64,000 bases of DNA from assembly GCF_905220975.1 (NCBI RefSeq), contig NZ_CAJNBK010000001.1, positions 434,001 through 498,000 on the forward strand. Direction: 5' to 3'. Shown piece by piece: positions 7,913 through 17,151 of the stretch. Source of the DNA: Paraburkholderia haematera. GTDB taxonomy: Bacteria; Pseudomonadota; Gammaproteobacteria; Burkholderiales; Burkholderiaceae. Under the pieces are notes generated by a model, which did no database searches, was not told where the DNA came from, and saw nothing but the letters and a program-made list of their open reading frames with translations. The position numbers and the translations under genes are program-made. Within the stretch, counting starts at the first letter, position 1. Each line of letters opens with the position of its first letter.

Positions 7913-9442
7913 ATGACTGAGCCGATTCGCTTCTACCATCGCAACGCGATCCGTGAGATCAAGGATGCGCCCGTCACCCGCACCGTCCTGCAGTATTTGC
8001 GCGAGGACGCGCATTGCACCGGCACCAAGGAAGGCTGTGCCGAAGGCGATTGCGGCGCGTGTACGGTCGTGATCGGCGAGCGCAACGAGGCAGGCGGCGT
8101 CGACTTCAAGGCGGTCAACGCCTGCATCCAGTTCGTGCCGACGTTGGACGGCAAGGCGCTCTACACCGTCGAAGACCTGCGTCAGCCGGACGGCTCGCTG
8201 CATCCGGTGCAGGAAGCGATGGTCGAGTGCCACGGTTCGCAGTGCGGCTTCTGCACCCCAGGTTTCGTGATGTCGATGTGGTCGCTGTACGAGAAGCACG
8301 GCCACGAACATAGCTGCGCGAACAAGACCGTGCCGTCGCGCGACGCAATCAGCAACGCGCTGACCGGCAATCTGTGCCGTTGCACGGGCTATCGTCCGAT
8401 CGTCGACGCGGCTGTGCGCATGTTCGAAGCCCCCGCACCGAAAGCGCCGGTCAATGTCGAGGCGCTCTCGAAAACGCTTGCCACGATCGAGCGCAAGGAC
8501 ACGTTCCACTACCAGCACGCCGGCCAGCAGTTCGACGCGCCGCGCACCATCGCCGCACTCGCGAAAATCAAGGAAGCCGAACCGGCCACCCGTATTCTCG
8601 CCGGCAGCACGGACATCGGCTTGTGGGTAACCAAGCAGATGCGCGAGCTTGGCAACATCGTCTACCTCGGCCAGATCGCCGAGTTGCAAAAGCTCGAAAC
8701 CAATGACGACTGGATCGAGGTCGGCGCGGGCGTGACCGTCGAAAAGGCCTACGCGGAAATTGCGAAGCAATATCCGGAACTCACGGAAATGTGGCAACGC
8801 TTCGCGTCGCTGCCGATCCGCAATGCGGGCACGCTTGGCGGCAACATCGCCAACGGTTCGCCGATCGGCGATTCGATGCCTGGCCTGATCGCGCTCGGTG
8901 CGCATGTGATCGTGCGCGGCGGCGAGATCGAACGCGAAATGCCGCTCGAGGATCTGTACCTTGCGTATCAGAAGAAGGACATGGCCGAGCATGAGTTCGT
9001 CGTCGGACTCAAGGTGCCGACCCGCACCGGCGCGCGCAAGAACCTGCAGTTCCGCACCTACAAACTGTCGAAGCGTTTCGACTCGGACATCTCGGCTGTG
9101 TGCGCCGCGTTCTCCTTCATCGCCGACGGCAACGTGATCCGCGAGCCGCGCATTGCGTTCGGCGGCATGGCCGCTACCTCGAAGCGCGCGACGCACGCCG
9201 AAGCCGTGTTGCGCGACGCCGAATGGCACGAAGCCACCGCGCAGGCCGCGATGCTCGCGCTTGGCAACGACTACGCGCCGCTGTCCGACATGCGCGCGAC
9301 CAGCAACTACCGCCTCGAAGCGGCGAAGAACACGCTGTACCGCTTCTGGCTCGAAACGCGTCCGAACAATCCGCTGCCGAAGAGCGCACTGGATGTTCGT
9401 GCAGTTGCCGCTGCCTGTGCCCCGGCCGGCGCGAGCGCCTAA
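7913..9442 (+). CDS. xdhA: Xanthine dehydrogenase, small subunit (2Fe-2S and FAD)
   Basis: This is the electron-transfer subunit of the xanthine dehydrogenase complex, which oxidises hypoxanthine and xanthine to urate in the cytoplasm. It has 509 residues. The N-terminal ferredoxin-like domain has the cysteines of CTGTKEGCAEGDCGAC (about residues 38-53). The second [2Fe-2S] domain has CHGSQCGFC and NLCRCTGYRPI (about 100-165). A CO-dehydrogenase-flavoprotein-type FAD domain follows from about residue 190, with LAGSTDIGLWVTK and NAGTLGGNIANGSPIGDS. All cluster cysteines are present. xdhB begins 27 bp downstream in the same direction, so they form an operon. Confidence 0.95.
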   Translation: MTEPIRFYHRNAIREIKDAPVTRTVLQYLREDAHCTGTKEGCAEGDCGACTVVIGERNEAGGVDFKAVNACIQFVPTLDGKALYTVEDLRQPDGSLHPVQEAMVECHGSQCGFCTPGFVMSMWSLYEKHGHEHSCANKTVPSRDAISNALTGNLCRCTGYRPIVDAAVRMFEAPAPKAPVNVEALSKTLATIERKDTFHYQHAGQQFDAPRTIAALAKIKEAEPATRILAGSTDIGLWVTKQMRELGNIVYLGQIAELQKLETNDDWIEVGAGVTVEKAYAEIAKQYPELTEMWQRFASLPIRNAGTLGGNIANGSPIGDSMPGLIALGAHVIVRGGEIEREMPLEDLYLAYQKKDMAEHEFVVGLKVPTRTGARKNLQFRTYKLSKRFDSDISAVCAAFSFIADGNVIREPRIAFGGMAATSKRATHAEAVLRDAEWHEATAQAAMLALGNDYAPLSDMRATSNYRLEAAKNTLYRFWLETRPNNPLPKSALDVRAVAAACAPAGASA

Positions 9443-9469
9443 GACGCCAAGAATACGGAGAACACCAGA

Positions 9470-11836
9470 ATGAATCAGCACGCCGAACCGTTCCTGAAAG
9501 ACCTTCAGGATCTCGACGACTTTACCCAGGTCCACATCTCGCGCCCGCACGAGTCCGCGCATTTGCACGTCAGCGGCCGCGCCACGTACACCGACGACAT
9601 TCCGACGCTCGCCGGCACGCTGCACGCCGCGCTCGGCTTGTCGCCGAAAGCGCACGCGAAGATCGTCTCGATGTCGCTCGACAAAGTGCGCGCCACGCCC
9701 GGCGTGGTCGCGATCTTCACCGCGGACGATATTCCCGGCGTCAATGACGTCGGCCCGATTATCCACGGCGACGATCCGATTCTCGCCAACGGTCTCGTGC
9801 AGTATGTCGGCGAGCCGATGTTCATCGTGGTCGCGACCTCGCATGAAATCGCACGCCTCGCCGCGCGCCGCGCCGAAGTCGTCTACGAAGAGTTGCCCGC
9901 GATCCTTACCGCGCAACAGGCTCGCGCCGCGAATCAACACGTCTTGCCGCCGATGAAACTCGCGCGCGGCGAAGCCGGTGCGAAGATCGCCGGTGCGGCG
10001 CGCCGCGAAGCCGGCGAGATGCTGCTTGGCGGCCAGGAGCAGTTCTATCTGGAAGGCCAGATTTCGTACGCGGTGCCGAAGGACGACGACGGCATGCACG
10101 TCTATTGTTCGACGCAGCACCCGACTGAAATGCAGCACATGGTCGCGCATGCGTTGGGCGTGGCGTCGCACAACGTGCTGATCGAATGCCGCCGTATGGG
10201 CGGCGGTTTCGGCGGCAAGGAATCGCAATCGGGTCTGTTCGCGTGCTGCGCGGCGTTGGCCGCATGGAAGTTGCTGTGCCCGGTGAAACTGCGTCCGGAC
10301 CGTGACGACGACATGATGGTCACCGGCAAGCGCCACGATTTCCACTACACCTATGAAGTGGGCTACGACGACAAGGGCGTGATCGACGGCGTGAGCGTCG
10401 ACATGACCTCGCGTTGCGGCTTCTCCGCCGACCTGTCCGGTCCGGTGATGACGCGTGCGCTGTGCCACTTCGACAACGCGTACTGGCTCTCCGACGTATC
10501 GATCGACGGCTTCTGCGGCAAGACCAACACGCAGTCGAACACCGCGTTCCGCGGTTTCGGCGGCCCGCAAGGCGCGTTCGCGATCGAGTACATCATGGAC
10601 AACGTCGCGCGTTCGGTGGGCGAAGATTCGCTCGACGTGCGCCGTCGCAATCTGTACGGCAAGACCGAGCGCAACCAGACGCCGTATGGCCAGGTAGTCG
10701 AAGACAACGTGATTCACGAGTTGATCGACGAACTCGAAGCGACCAGCGAATATCGCGCACGACGCGCGGCGATCAACGAGTTCAATGCGAACAACGAAGT
10801 GCTGAAGAAGGGCATGGCGCTCACGCCGGTCAAGTTCGGCATCGCGTTCAACGTGACCCACTTCAACCAGGCCGGCGCGCTGGTGCACATCTACACCGAC
10901 GGTTCGGTGCTGGTGAACCACGGTGGCACCGAAATGGGCCAGGGTTTGAACACGAAGGTCGCGCAAGTCGTCGCCCATGAACTGGGTATCGGTTTTAATC
11001 GTATCCGCGTCACGGCAACGGACACGAGCAAGATCGCCAATACGTCGGCGACCGCTGCATCGACCGGTTCGGACCTGAACGGCAAGGCTGCGCAAGACGC
11101 CGCGCGCCAGTTGCGCGAACGTCTGTCGGCTTTTGCCGCGGAGCGTTTCGGCGCAGGGCAGGTGGCCGCCTCGGAAGTGCGTTTCGTGCATGACCGCGTG
11201 GTGGTCGGCGAGATGATCGTGCCGTTCGAAGAAGTGATCGCGAAGGCCTACGTCGCGCGTGTCCAGCTCTGGTCGGACGGTTTCTACGCGACGCCGAAGC
11301 TCTACTGGGATCAATCGAAGCTGCAAGGCCGGCCGTTCTACTACTACTCGTACGGCGCGGCCGTGTCGGAAGTGGTGATCGATACGCTGACCGGCGAAAT
11401 GCGCGTGCTGCGCGCGGACGCATTGCATGACGTGGGCGCATCGCTGAACCCGGCGCTCGACGTCGGCCAGGTGGAAGGCGCGTTCATCCAGGGCATGGGG
11501 TGGCTCACGACCGAGGAACTGTGGTGGAACGCAGGCGGCAAGCTGATGACGCACGCCCCCTCCACCTACAAGATTCCGACCGTCAACGATACGCCGCCTG
11601 ATTTCCGCGTGCGTCTGTTCAAGAATCGCAATGCGGAGGACAGCATTCATCGTTCGAAGGCGACCGGCGAGCCGCCGCTGCTGCTGCCGTTCTCGGTGTT
11701 CTTCGCCGTGCGCGATGCCGTGTCGGCCGTGGGTGACCACAAGGTCAATCCGCCGCTGAATGCACCCGCAACCAGCGAGGAAATCCTCAAGGCAGTCGGC
11801 GCGGTGCGGGCAGCAACCGTGGCGGCGCGGCAGTAG
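9470..11836 (+). CDS. xdhB: Xanthine dehydrogenase, large molybdopterin-binding subunit
   Basis: This is the catalytic molybdenum-cofactor subunit of xanthine dehydrogenase, with 788 residues, the expected size. Cofactor and substrate motifs include RMGGGFGGKE (about residue 243 on), NTAFRGFGGPQGAF, GGTEMGQGLNTKVAQV and, near the end, KATGEPPLLLPFSVFFA with the catalytic glutamate that activates water at molybdenum. The start at 9470 is preceded by GGAG. It follows xdhA closely and precedes a shortened xdhC. Insertion of the sulfurated cofactor normally needs XdhC, so the state of that gene bears on whether this enzyme is active. No truncation or frameshift is seen here. Confidence 0.95.
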   Translation: MNQHAEPFLKDLQDLDDFTQVHISRPHESAHLHVSGRATYTDDIPTLAGTLHAALGLSPKAHAKIVSMSLDKVRATPGVVAIFTADDIPGVNDVGPIIHGDDPILANGLVQYVGEPMFIVVATSHEIARLAARRAEVVYEELPAILTAQQARAANQHVLPPMKLARGEAGAKIAGAARREAGEMLLGGQEQFYLEGQISYAVPKDDDGMHVYCSTQHPTEMQHMVAHALGVASHNVLIECRRMGGGFGGKESQSGLFACCAALAAWKLLCPVKLRPDRDDDMMVTGKRHDFHYTYEVGYDDKGVIDGVSVDMTSRCGFSADLSGPVMTRALCHFDNAYWLSDVSIDGFCGKTNTQSNTAFRGFGGPQGAFAIEYIMDNVARSVGEDSLDVRRRNLYGKTERNQTPYGQVVEDNVIHELIDELEATSEYRARRAAINEFNANNEVLKKGMALTPVKFGIAFNVTHFNQAGALVHIYTDGSVLVNHGGTEMGQGLNTKVAQVVAHELGIGFNRIRVTATDTSKIANTSATAASTGSDLNGKAAQDAARQLRERLSAFAAERFGAGQVAASEVRFVHDRVVVGEMIVPFEEVIAKAYVARVQLWSDGFYATPKLYWDQSKLQGRPFYYYSYGAAVSEVVIDTLTGEMRVLRADALHDVGASLNPALDVGQVEGAFIQGMGWLTTEELWWNAGGKLMTHAPSTYKIPTVNDTPPDFRVRLFKNRNAEDSIHRSKATGEPPLLLPFSVFFAVRDAVSAVGDHKVNPPLNAPATSEEILKAVGAVRAATVAARQ

Positions 11837-12021
11837 GCGTTGCGATGAGCGTGTGACGCTGGCGTGAGCGCCGCGCCACGCCGGAGATTGCGGAGGAACT
11901 GGCGGTCGCCGGCAGGACCTTCAGTGCAGCCGGCAGTCGGCGACCAACAGCCGCGAGCAGCCGTTAGAAACCGTCGGGCAGAGTAATCGTGCAAATATCG
12001 AAACCCACTGGATTGATCGCC

Positions 12022-12588
12022 ATGAACGACTTTTCTTCCGTTCAGATCGGCCGGCGCAGCGCCGTGGAAGCGGCGCGTCCGGCGCCCATGCACATCGTGC
12101 TGTTCGGCGCGGGACATGTCGGGCATGCACTCGTCACGCTGCTCGGCAGCTTGCCGTGCGTCGTCCAGTGGGTCGATGAGCGCGACGAGCTGTTCCCCGA
12201 CGAAACGCCGGCCAACGTGCAGGTCGAAGCCACCGACACACCTGATGCGATCGTCGATACGGCGCCGCCCGGCGCGTATTTTCTCGTGATGACACATAAC
12301 CACGCGCTCGATTTTTCACTCGCCGCGCGCATCATGCGGCGCCGCGATTTCACCTACTTCGGCATGATCGGGTCCAAAACGAAACGCGTGAAGTTCGAGC
12401 GTCGTTTGCTGGATCGCGGGGTGGAGCTGGATCGGCTGGTGGAGATGACGTGCCCGATCGGTGTGACGGGGATTGTCGATAAAGCGCCTGCGTCGATTGC
12501 GGTCGCGGTGTGCGCCGAGTTGCTGCAGATTCGTGGGCGCGAGGCGAGCGCGCAACTGACAACGAAAAAGCTCTGCGCGAGCTTGTGA
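12022..12588 (+). CDS. xdhC: XdhC accessory protein lacking its N-terminal domain
   Basis: XdhC binds molybdenum cofactor and delivers it in sulfurated form to XdhB. The visible 188 residues are the C-terminal Rossmann-type XdhC_C domain: LFGAGHVG (residues 27-34), VDERDELFP, YFLVMTHNHALD, YFGMIGSKTKR and CPIGVTGIVDKAP. Typical XdhC proteins are roughly 250-350 residues because they begin with an XdhC/CoxI domain carrying a cofactor-binding CCGG-type cysteine motif. That domain is absent, and only 185 bp separate xdhB from this start, too little to hold it. In the same frame a stop lies at 11965-11967. GTG 11989 is an alternative start. This may be a deletion derivative with reduced or no function, or an unusual short form. 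Confidence 0.75.
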   Translation: MNDFSSVQIGRRSAVEAARPAPMHIVLFGAGHVGHALVTLLGSLPCVVQWVDERDELFPDETPANVQVEATDTPDAIVDTAPPGAYFLVMTHNHALDFSLAARIMRRRDFTYFGMIGSKTKRVKFERRLLDRGVELDRLVEMTCPIGVTGIVDKAPASIAVAVCAELLQIRGREASAQLTTKKLCASL

Positions 12589-12713
12589 GCGGGCGGGCGA
12601 GGCGCTTCGTGTACGGGGTTTAACACGAGCCTCGTAGCGTGAGGCTGATCACACAAGGCTCGCAATATAAGCCGTTCAGCGTAAAACCTTCACGCCCCCA
12701 GACATCCATCCAC

Positions 12714-12747
12714 AACGTCAGTCCGCCGCGGCTGACGTTTCCTTTTT
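12714..12747 (+). terminator. Terminator of the xdh operon, overlapping the 3' end of the LysR gene
   Basis: AACGTCAG (12714-12721) pairs exactly with CTGACGTT (12732-12739) around a GC-rich 10-nt loop, followed on the plus strand by TTTCCTTTTT. It sits 125 bp after xdhC. The convergent LysR gene ends at 12718, inside the left arm, so the hairpin shares sequence with its last codons. Confidence 0.55.
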
Positions 12748-13698
12748 CGGCGGCCGTTTCGCGCGCCGCGCCTTCTGCGCAACCAGCCCATCCGACACTT
12801 GCGACATCAAGGTACGCAGCCAGCCGACATCGCTCGGCCGGTCCGGCTGCGGATGCCATAGCTGATAGCACTTGATGCGTGGAAACGGAATCGGCACGTC
12901 GACCACCGCGAGCGGCAGGATGCTCGCGTAGTGCGTCGCGAATCGCCGTGTCGTCGTGAAAATCAGATCCGATTGCAATAGCGTTTGCGGGACGAGGCCG
13001 AAGTAGGGCAGCGTGGCGACGATGCGCCGCTCGGCTCGGGCCCGCGTGAACCCGATATCGACAGCACCGCCGCTGGCGCCGCTATAGGGCGTCGGCGCGA
13101 GATGGGGTGCGGCGAGATACGCTTCGCGCGTGAGCGGCGTGCGTGCGAGCGGATGATCGGCGCGCATCAGGCACACCACCGTATCGGAGAACAGGTCGCT
13201 GCGCTCGAAACGCGGATCCGGCTTCGGCCAATTGCCGATCACCAGATCGAGTTCGCCCGCATCGAGCGCGGCCGAATGGTCGAGCATCGGGCTCAGCGAA
13301 TCGATCTCCAGCCGCGCATGCGGTGCCGCTTCGCGAAACTGTGCGATCACGGTCGGCATGAAGAAGTCGTTCAGATAGTCCGGTGCGGCCACGCGGAACG
13401 TGCGGCGCGAGCGGCCGGGATCGAAGTCGCCGTGCGGCGTTGCCACGAAATCGACTTCGCGCAGCACACGTTGCGCCGAAGCCAGCAACGATTCGCCGTA
13501 TTCGGTCGGCACCATGCCCGACTTGCCGCGCACGAGGATCGGGTCGTTCAGCGTCTCGCGCAGTTTGCGCAGCGCGGTGCTGATGGCGGGCTGGGTCTGG
13601 TTCAGGCGCAGTGCGGTTTGTGTGACGCTGCGCTCGACGATCAGCGTGCGCAGCACGCGCACGAGCCAGATATCGAGGGAAGCGGCGGAGTCGTCCAT
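12718..13698 (-). CDS. LysR-family transcriptional regulator
   Basis: This is a 326-residue LysR-type DNA-binding regulator. The N-terminal winged helix-turn-helix (about residues 8-68) reads RSVTQTALRLNQTQPAISTA, with LRETLNDPILVRG after it. The effector-binding domain begins at about residue 95 (RRTFRVAAPDYLNDFF). The C-terminus is a charged tail rich in Lys and Arg. The HTH wording resembles the NodD/NahR/LinR side of the family. It is convergent with xdhC, so its target is not obvious from position; nearby candidates are its own promoter or the isomerase and TAXI genes to the right, which are on the same strand upstream of it. Family certain, ligand unknown. Confidence 0.9.
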   Translation of the reverse strand: MDDSAASLDIWLVRVLRTLIVERSVTQTALRLNQTQPAISTALRKLRETLNDPILVRGKSGMVPTEYGESLLASAQRVLREVDFVATPHGDFDPGRSRRTFRVAAPDYLNDFFMPTVIAQFREAAPHARLEIDSLSPMLDHSAALDAGELDLVIGNWPKPDPRFERSDLFSDTVVCLMRADHPLARTPLTREAYLAAPHLAPTPYSGASGGAVDIGFTRARAERRIVATLPYFGLVPQTLLQSDLIFTTTRRFATHYASILPLAVVDVPIPFPRIKCYQLWHPQPDRPSDVGWLRTLMSQVSDGLVAQKARRAKRPPKKETSAAAD

Positions 13699-13923
13699 GG
13701 TTTAGGCGAGGCGGTGCAAGCAGGTCGGGCCCGGATGAAGCGTCGTACGGAGCCGCCCGCGAGCCGGATCGCGAGAGCGGGGCGCAAAGGTTATAACCTT
13801 AGGCCCGTTTGCGGTGTGACGGCCATAGCGGGCACGGTATGGCCGGCATCAGGACGGCCTTTTTGACGCAATCACGTCTGAAACGGCAGGCCTGTTCGCA
13901 CCAACCTTACGTTTTGCCTTCGT

Positions 13924-14568
13924 TTAGTTGTCCGCCAGGCCCGAAGGCAGCGAACTGATCCGCTTCACTTCTTTCGAGTCGAGCCAGTTGGGTGTGCGAG
14001 CGCAATACAGCACCATGGGCAACGCGTCTTCGCCCCAGAACAATTGATTGTTCAGACGGAAGGTCGGCACGCCGTAGACGCCCAGACCGATCGCATCCGC
14101 GGTGTTGCGCTGCAACTGCGCTTTCACGTCTTCGTTCCTGATGAGTTCCGGGCCATTCGGCACGCCGACGCGCTCGCACAGTTCGGCGAACGCCGCATCG
14201 CTCGACGGATCGCGGCCTTCGCGCCAGATGAAGCGGAAAATATCGCGCACGAAGCCGATATCGGCCTTCACCGCGGTGGCGAGCAGGAGCGGCTTCATCG
14301 AGTCGAACGGATGGGCCGGCGGCATCTTGAACGGAATGCCGAGTTGGTCCGCGCGAAACAGCGCGTGGCGGTACATGAAGGTGCGCTTCTCGGGCACGCT
14401 GTAAGCGGGCCGCTGGCCCCAGTGGCGATACAGGTCGTTCAGCACGACCGGCGTGAAGGCGAAGTCGAAGCCCGGCCATTTGTCGTGTTGCTCGAGCAAC
14501 AGGTATGTGAACGGCGAGACAAAATCGTAAAGCCACAGCGGTTGCGTGGCGTCGATGCCAACGGTCAT
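13924..14568 (-). CDS. DsbA-fold protein, 2-hydroxychromene-2-carboxylate isomerase family
   Basis: This 214-residue thioredoxin/DsbA-fold protein is of the HCCA isomerase (kappa-class GST-like) family. It opens with LWLYDFVSPFTYLLLEQ, where the serine after F-V takes the position of the catalytic serine of kappa-class enzymes rather than a CxxC pair. Later segments IGFVRDIFRFIW and GVYGVPTFRLNNQLFWGEDAL match the family's C-terminal cis-proline region (GVPTF). Members isomerise aromatic breakdown intermediates or conjugate glutathione. The start at 14568 has GGGAG 7 nt upstream. No aromatic-degradation genes are adjacent, so the true substrate is open. Confidence 0.85.
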   Translation of the reverse strand: MTVGIDATQPLWLYDFVSPFTYLLLEQHDKWPGFDFAFTPVVLNDLYRHWGQRPAYSVPEKRTFMYRHALFRADQLGIPFKMPPAHPFDSMKPLLLATAVKADIGFVRDIFRFIWREGRDPSSDAAFAELCERVGVPNGPELIRNEDVKAQLQRNTADAIGLGVYGVPTFRLNNQLFWGEDALPMVLYCARTPNWLDSKEVKRISSLPSGLADN

Positions 14569-14662
14569 GAATGTCTCCCGGATTGCCTGATCCGAACGGC
14601 GTTGTCTGCTGGACCGTCGGAATTGTAATGATCTTACGCGGTGCAGCCGCTACTTGCACCGG

Positions 14663-16114
14663 TCAAAATGACTTTGGGTCCGCGGCGGCCGGCACGGCGG
14701 ACGCCGAACCCGGCTCGGGATCCTCGCCAGGTTGACCCGGTTCGTCCGATTCACCCGCTGTGTCGCGCTGAGCGTCGCGGCTATGGGAGAGCCGCTCTCG
14801 CACGAAACCGATATGCTCGCGCAGCACATAGAACTGATCCGCATAGGCAAGCGGCATTTTCAGACCGTTCACCGATTCTTCAATCGCATCGAGCCGTTCG
14901 ATCAGCGAGGCGCGTTCGGCGGCCGAGTACTCGCTGAGCGCGCTTCGTTCGATCGCGATCAGCGAGCCGTACCAGCGGTAGATACGCGATTTCACCCGCC
15001 ACGCGTACAGCGACGGCACGACGCGCAGCGCCGGAATCAGCAGCACGATCAGCGGCACCACAACCACCAGCAGCCGGTCCGCAAGACTGGCCAGCCAGAA
15101 CGGCAGGATCCGGTAGAGGAAGCCCTTGCCTGACTTGTAGTAACGGGCGGCGTCGTCGCTGATCGGGAAATCGTGGGCGAGCGGCGCGGGGAATTCGCCG
15201 GCGCGCTGCATGACGTTCGGCTTGCCGTGCACCTCGCGCGCCGCTTCAATCAGCAGATCGGAAAGCGCGGGGTGCAGGGAATCGCGCGCCACCAGTTCGG
15301 CGGTCGGCGCCACCATATGAATTGGTGTGGACGGCAGGTTCTTGCCCAGGTCGAACGCGCCCATCGGCATTTCGAGTTGCGTGAGATACGGAAAACGGCG
15401 GGTGTAAGCATCGGCCTGGGTGAAGTCGTAGAACTGCACATTCGGCGTGCGATAGAGCTTGCCCATTACCGCCGGTTGCGCCGAATCGCCGGCCAGAAAG
15501 GCTGCGTCGACTTTGCCGGAGACGAGTGCCTGGGCGGCGTCGTCGCCCGAAAGCGGCAGCAGTTTGGTCGGGCCGCCGGGCACGATGCCGTTGGCCTTGA
15601 GCAGCGCGAGCGCCAGTTCGCGCGTGCCGCTGCCCTCGGCGCCGACCGCGAGGCGCAAACCCTTGAATTCGGAGAGCCGCGCGACCGTCGGCCCGTGATA
15701 GAAGATCGCCAGCGGTATATAGGCCACGCTGCCGAGCGACATCAGTCCCTCGCTGGCCGGGCCGGGCGCGACGCCGTCCTGCACGAAGGCGACGTCCACA
15801 TTCGACTTCGGGTCGGAGAGCCGCTTGAGATTCTGCAGCGAGCCTTCCGAGGACAACACGTTCAGGGTGATGCGGTTGCGCGCCAGAATCGCCTTGTACT
15901 TCTGCGCCGCATTCCAGAAGGTGCTGCCTTCGGGGCCGGCGCTGATCGTCAGCGTATTGGGCGGGGCGGGCTGGATCAGGCGCACGGCGACCCAGATTGC
16001 CGCGACGGCGATCAGCAGGATCGGCCCGAACGAGACCGCCAGATCGCGCCAGGAGATCGCCACGAAACGGGCGACGAGACGGGGAGGGCGTTTGCGGCCG
16101 GTGGCTGGCTTCAT
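14663..16114 (-). CDS. TAXI-family (TRAP-type) solute-binding protein with C-terminal membrane anchor
   Basis: This 483-residue protein has a TRAP-associated extracytoplasmic immunogenic (TAXI) binding domain. An N-terminal helix (about residues 28-46) is followed by the binding domain from NTLTISAGPEGSTFW to about residue 320. A second membrane helix (about 345-375, LLVVVVPLIVLLIPAL) and a cytoplasmic tail with helical, charged repeats come next, ending in an acidic/proline-rich stretch. Classical TAXI proteins are free or lipid-anchored and work with 4TM/12TM permeases. None is next to this gene, so it may serve a distant permease or act as a sensor. No good ribosome site is visible before the ATG. 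Confidence 0.82.
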   Translation of the reverse strand: MKPATGRKRPPRLVARFVAISWRDLAVSFGPILLIAVAAIWVAVRLIQPAPPNTLTISAGPEGSTFWNAAQKYKAILARNRITLNVLSSEGSLQNLKRLSDPKSNVDVAFVQDGVAPGPASEGLMSLGSVAYIPLAIFYHGPTVARLSEFKGLRLAVGAEGSGTRELALALLKANGIVPGGPTKLLPLSGDDAAQALVSGKVDAAFLAGDSAQPAVMGKLYRTPNVQFYDFTQADAYTRRFPYLTQLEMPMGAFDLGKNLPSTPIHMVAPTAELVARDSLHPALSDLLIEAAREVHGKPNVMQRAGEFPAPLAHDFPISDDAARYYKSGKGFLYRILPFWLASLADRLLVVVVPLIVLLIPALRVVPSLYAWRVKSRIYRWYGSLIAIERSALSEYSAAERASLIERLDAIEESVNGLKMPLAYADQFYVLREHIGFVRERLSHSRDAQRDTAGESDEPGQPGEDPEPGSASAVPAAADPKSF

Positions 16115-16797
16115 CAGGTGACGTGATGGCTACGGTCGAAAGTGAACAGGGTGGTGGCGCTCTGCGGCGCGGGAACCGGGACGGGGCGCTCGCGCCATGC
16201 CGGGCTGGCCGCCGCGCAAGACGCACGCGCCGCACGGCAGCGCGCGTCGCGCCGATGGTACCTGAGAATCGAGCAGCGGCGCAGCGTCCCGCCTGGGAGG
16301 GTGCCGTCAAACCCGTAACAATTCGTGAACAGCGCGTGAACAGCGTGTGAACGGCGCGTGAATACTTCATGGATGGCCGATGAACCATTTCCGGACCAGA
16401 AATATGATCGGCGCATGAATAAAACACGATCGATACGCGCGTGACAGGCCGCGGGCACCCCGAGGTATGACTAAACCCTTTGCGCTTCTGGCGCGGCTAG
16501 ATTAAATTGTGCATCGCTGCCGCGAACAGACGTTTGCGCGGCGTGACCCGGCACGACAGACAAGAACCGGGCGCGCTGGCGGACTTCGCGGCTTGCCGGC
16601 TCCCGTACCGCATTGCATGCGTGGCATCGCATGCGACTAACGGCGGCCGGCCTCTCTCGCCTCTCGCACATCGTGTTGCAGCCATAGTCGGCCGTTGCTG
16701 AGCCGCGCCTTGCCGCGTCTGAAGCATGGCCGCCCGTAGTCGTAACGAAGCCGCTTGTTATATGCGGTCCAATGTGTAGCTAAGGAGAAAAGAAACT
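16115..16797. other. Long intergenic region with a short tandem repeat
   Basis: These 683 bp separate the TAXI gene (leftward) and the BON gene (rightward) without a convincing gene. Small open frames here have arginine/alanine-rich translations expected from GC-rich non-coding DNA. The recognisable structure is an 11-bp tandem repeat at 16325-16364 and, at the right end, the AAGGAG ribosome site of the BON gene (16780-16785). Confidence 0.5.
16325..16364. repeat. 11-bp tandem direct repeat
   Basis: GTGAACAGCGC, GTGAACAGCGT and GTGAACGGCGC follow one another without a gap, then a partial fourth copy GTGAATA. The period is close to one helical turn, so all copies present the same face of DNA. 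It lies about 210 bp upstream of the TAXI gene and 440 bp upstream of the BON gene. A protein-binding array is possible but unproven. Confidence 0.6.
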
Positions 16798-17151
16798 ATG
16801 AAATCGGTCGGTTTTCTGAAAACGCTGGGTTCGGTCGTGGCAATGGTGGTGGCGTGCAATGTGTACGCTCAGGCAAGCGATGCAACGGCAACGGGCACGA
16901 CCGCAACGCCGGCTGCAAACAGCAAGGCCGTCAAGAAGGCCAACGGCCAGCTGGGCCGCAAGGTACGCAGCGCGCTCGCCAAGGCGCAAGGTATCGACGT
17001 CTCGAACATCGCTGTGCGTGCTCGTGGCGGCGCGGTGACCCTGACGGGTTCGGTGCCTGACCAAGGCCAGATCGACGCTGCCGGCGAAGCGGCCAAGGGC
17101 GTCGCCGGCGTGACGTCGGTGTCGAACAAGCTGACCGTGGTTCAGCAGTAA
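16798..17151 (+). CDS. Exported BON-domain protein
   Basis: This is a 117-residue periplasmic protein. A signal peptide covers about residues 1-25 (basic start, hydrophobic FLKTLGSVVAMVVACNVYA, cleavage after AQA or YA). A low-complexity Ala/Thr linker leads to one BON domain (about 50-115) with the conserved glycine pattern GGAVTLTGSVPDQGQIDAA and GVAGVTSVSNKLTV. BON domains bind phospholipid or sit at the outer membrane and are often induced by osmotic or envelope stress (OsmY-like). AAGGAG lies 12 nt before the ATG. It is monocistronic, with its own terminator at 17280. Confidence 0.88.
   Translation: MKSVGFLKTLGSVVAMVVACNVYAQASDATATGTTATPAANSKAVKKANGQLGRKVRSALAKAQGIDVSNIAVRARGGAVTLTGSVPDQGQIDAAGEAAKGVAGVTSVSNKLTVVQQ

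Noticed and set aside
7865..11740. Open frame of over 1,290 codons on the minus strand opposite xdhA and xdhB
   Set aside because: It is His/Arg/Val-rich, has no family likeness and no ribosome site, and exactly shadows two unmistakable genes. Such frames are common opposite GC-rich coding DNA.
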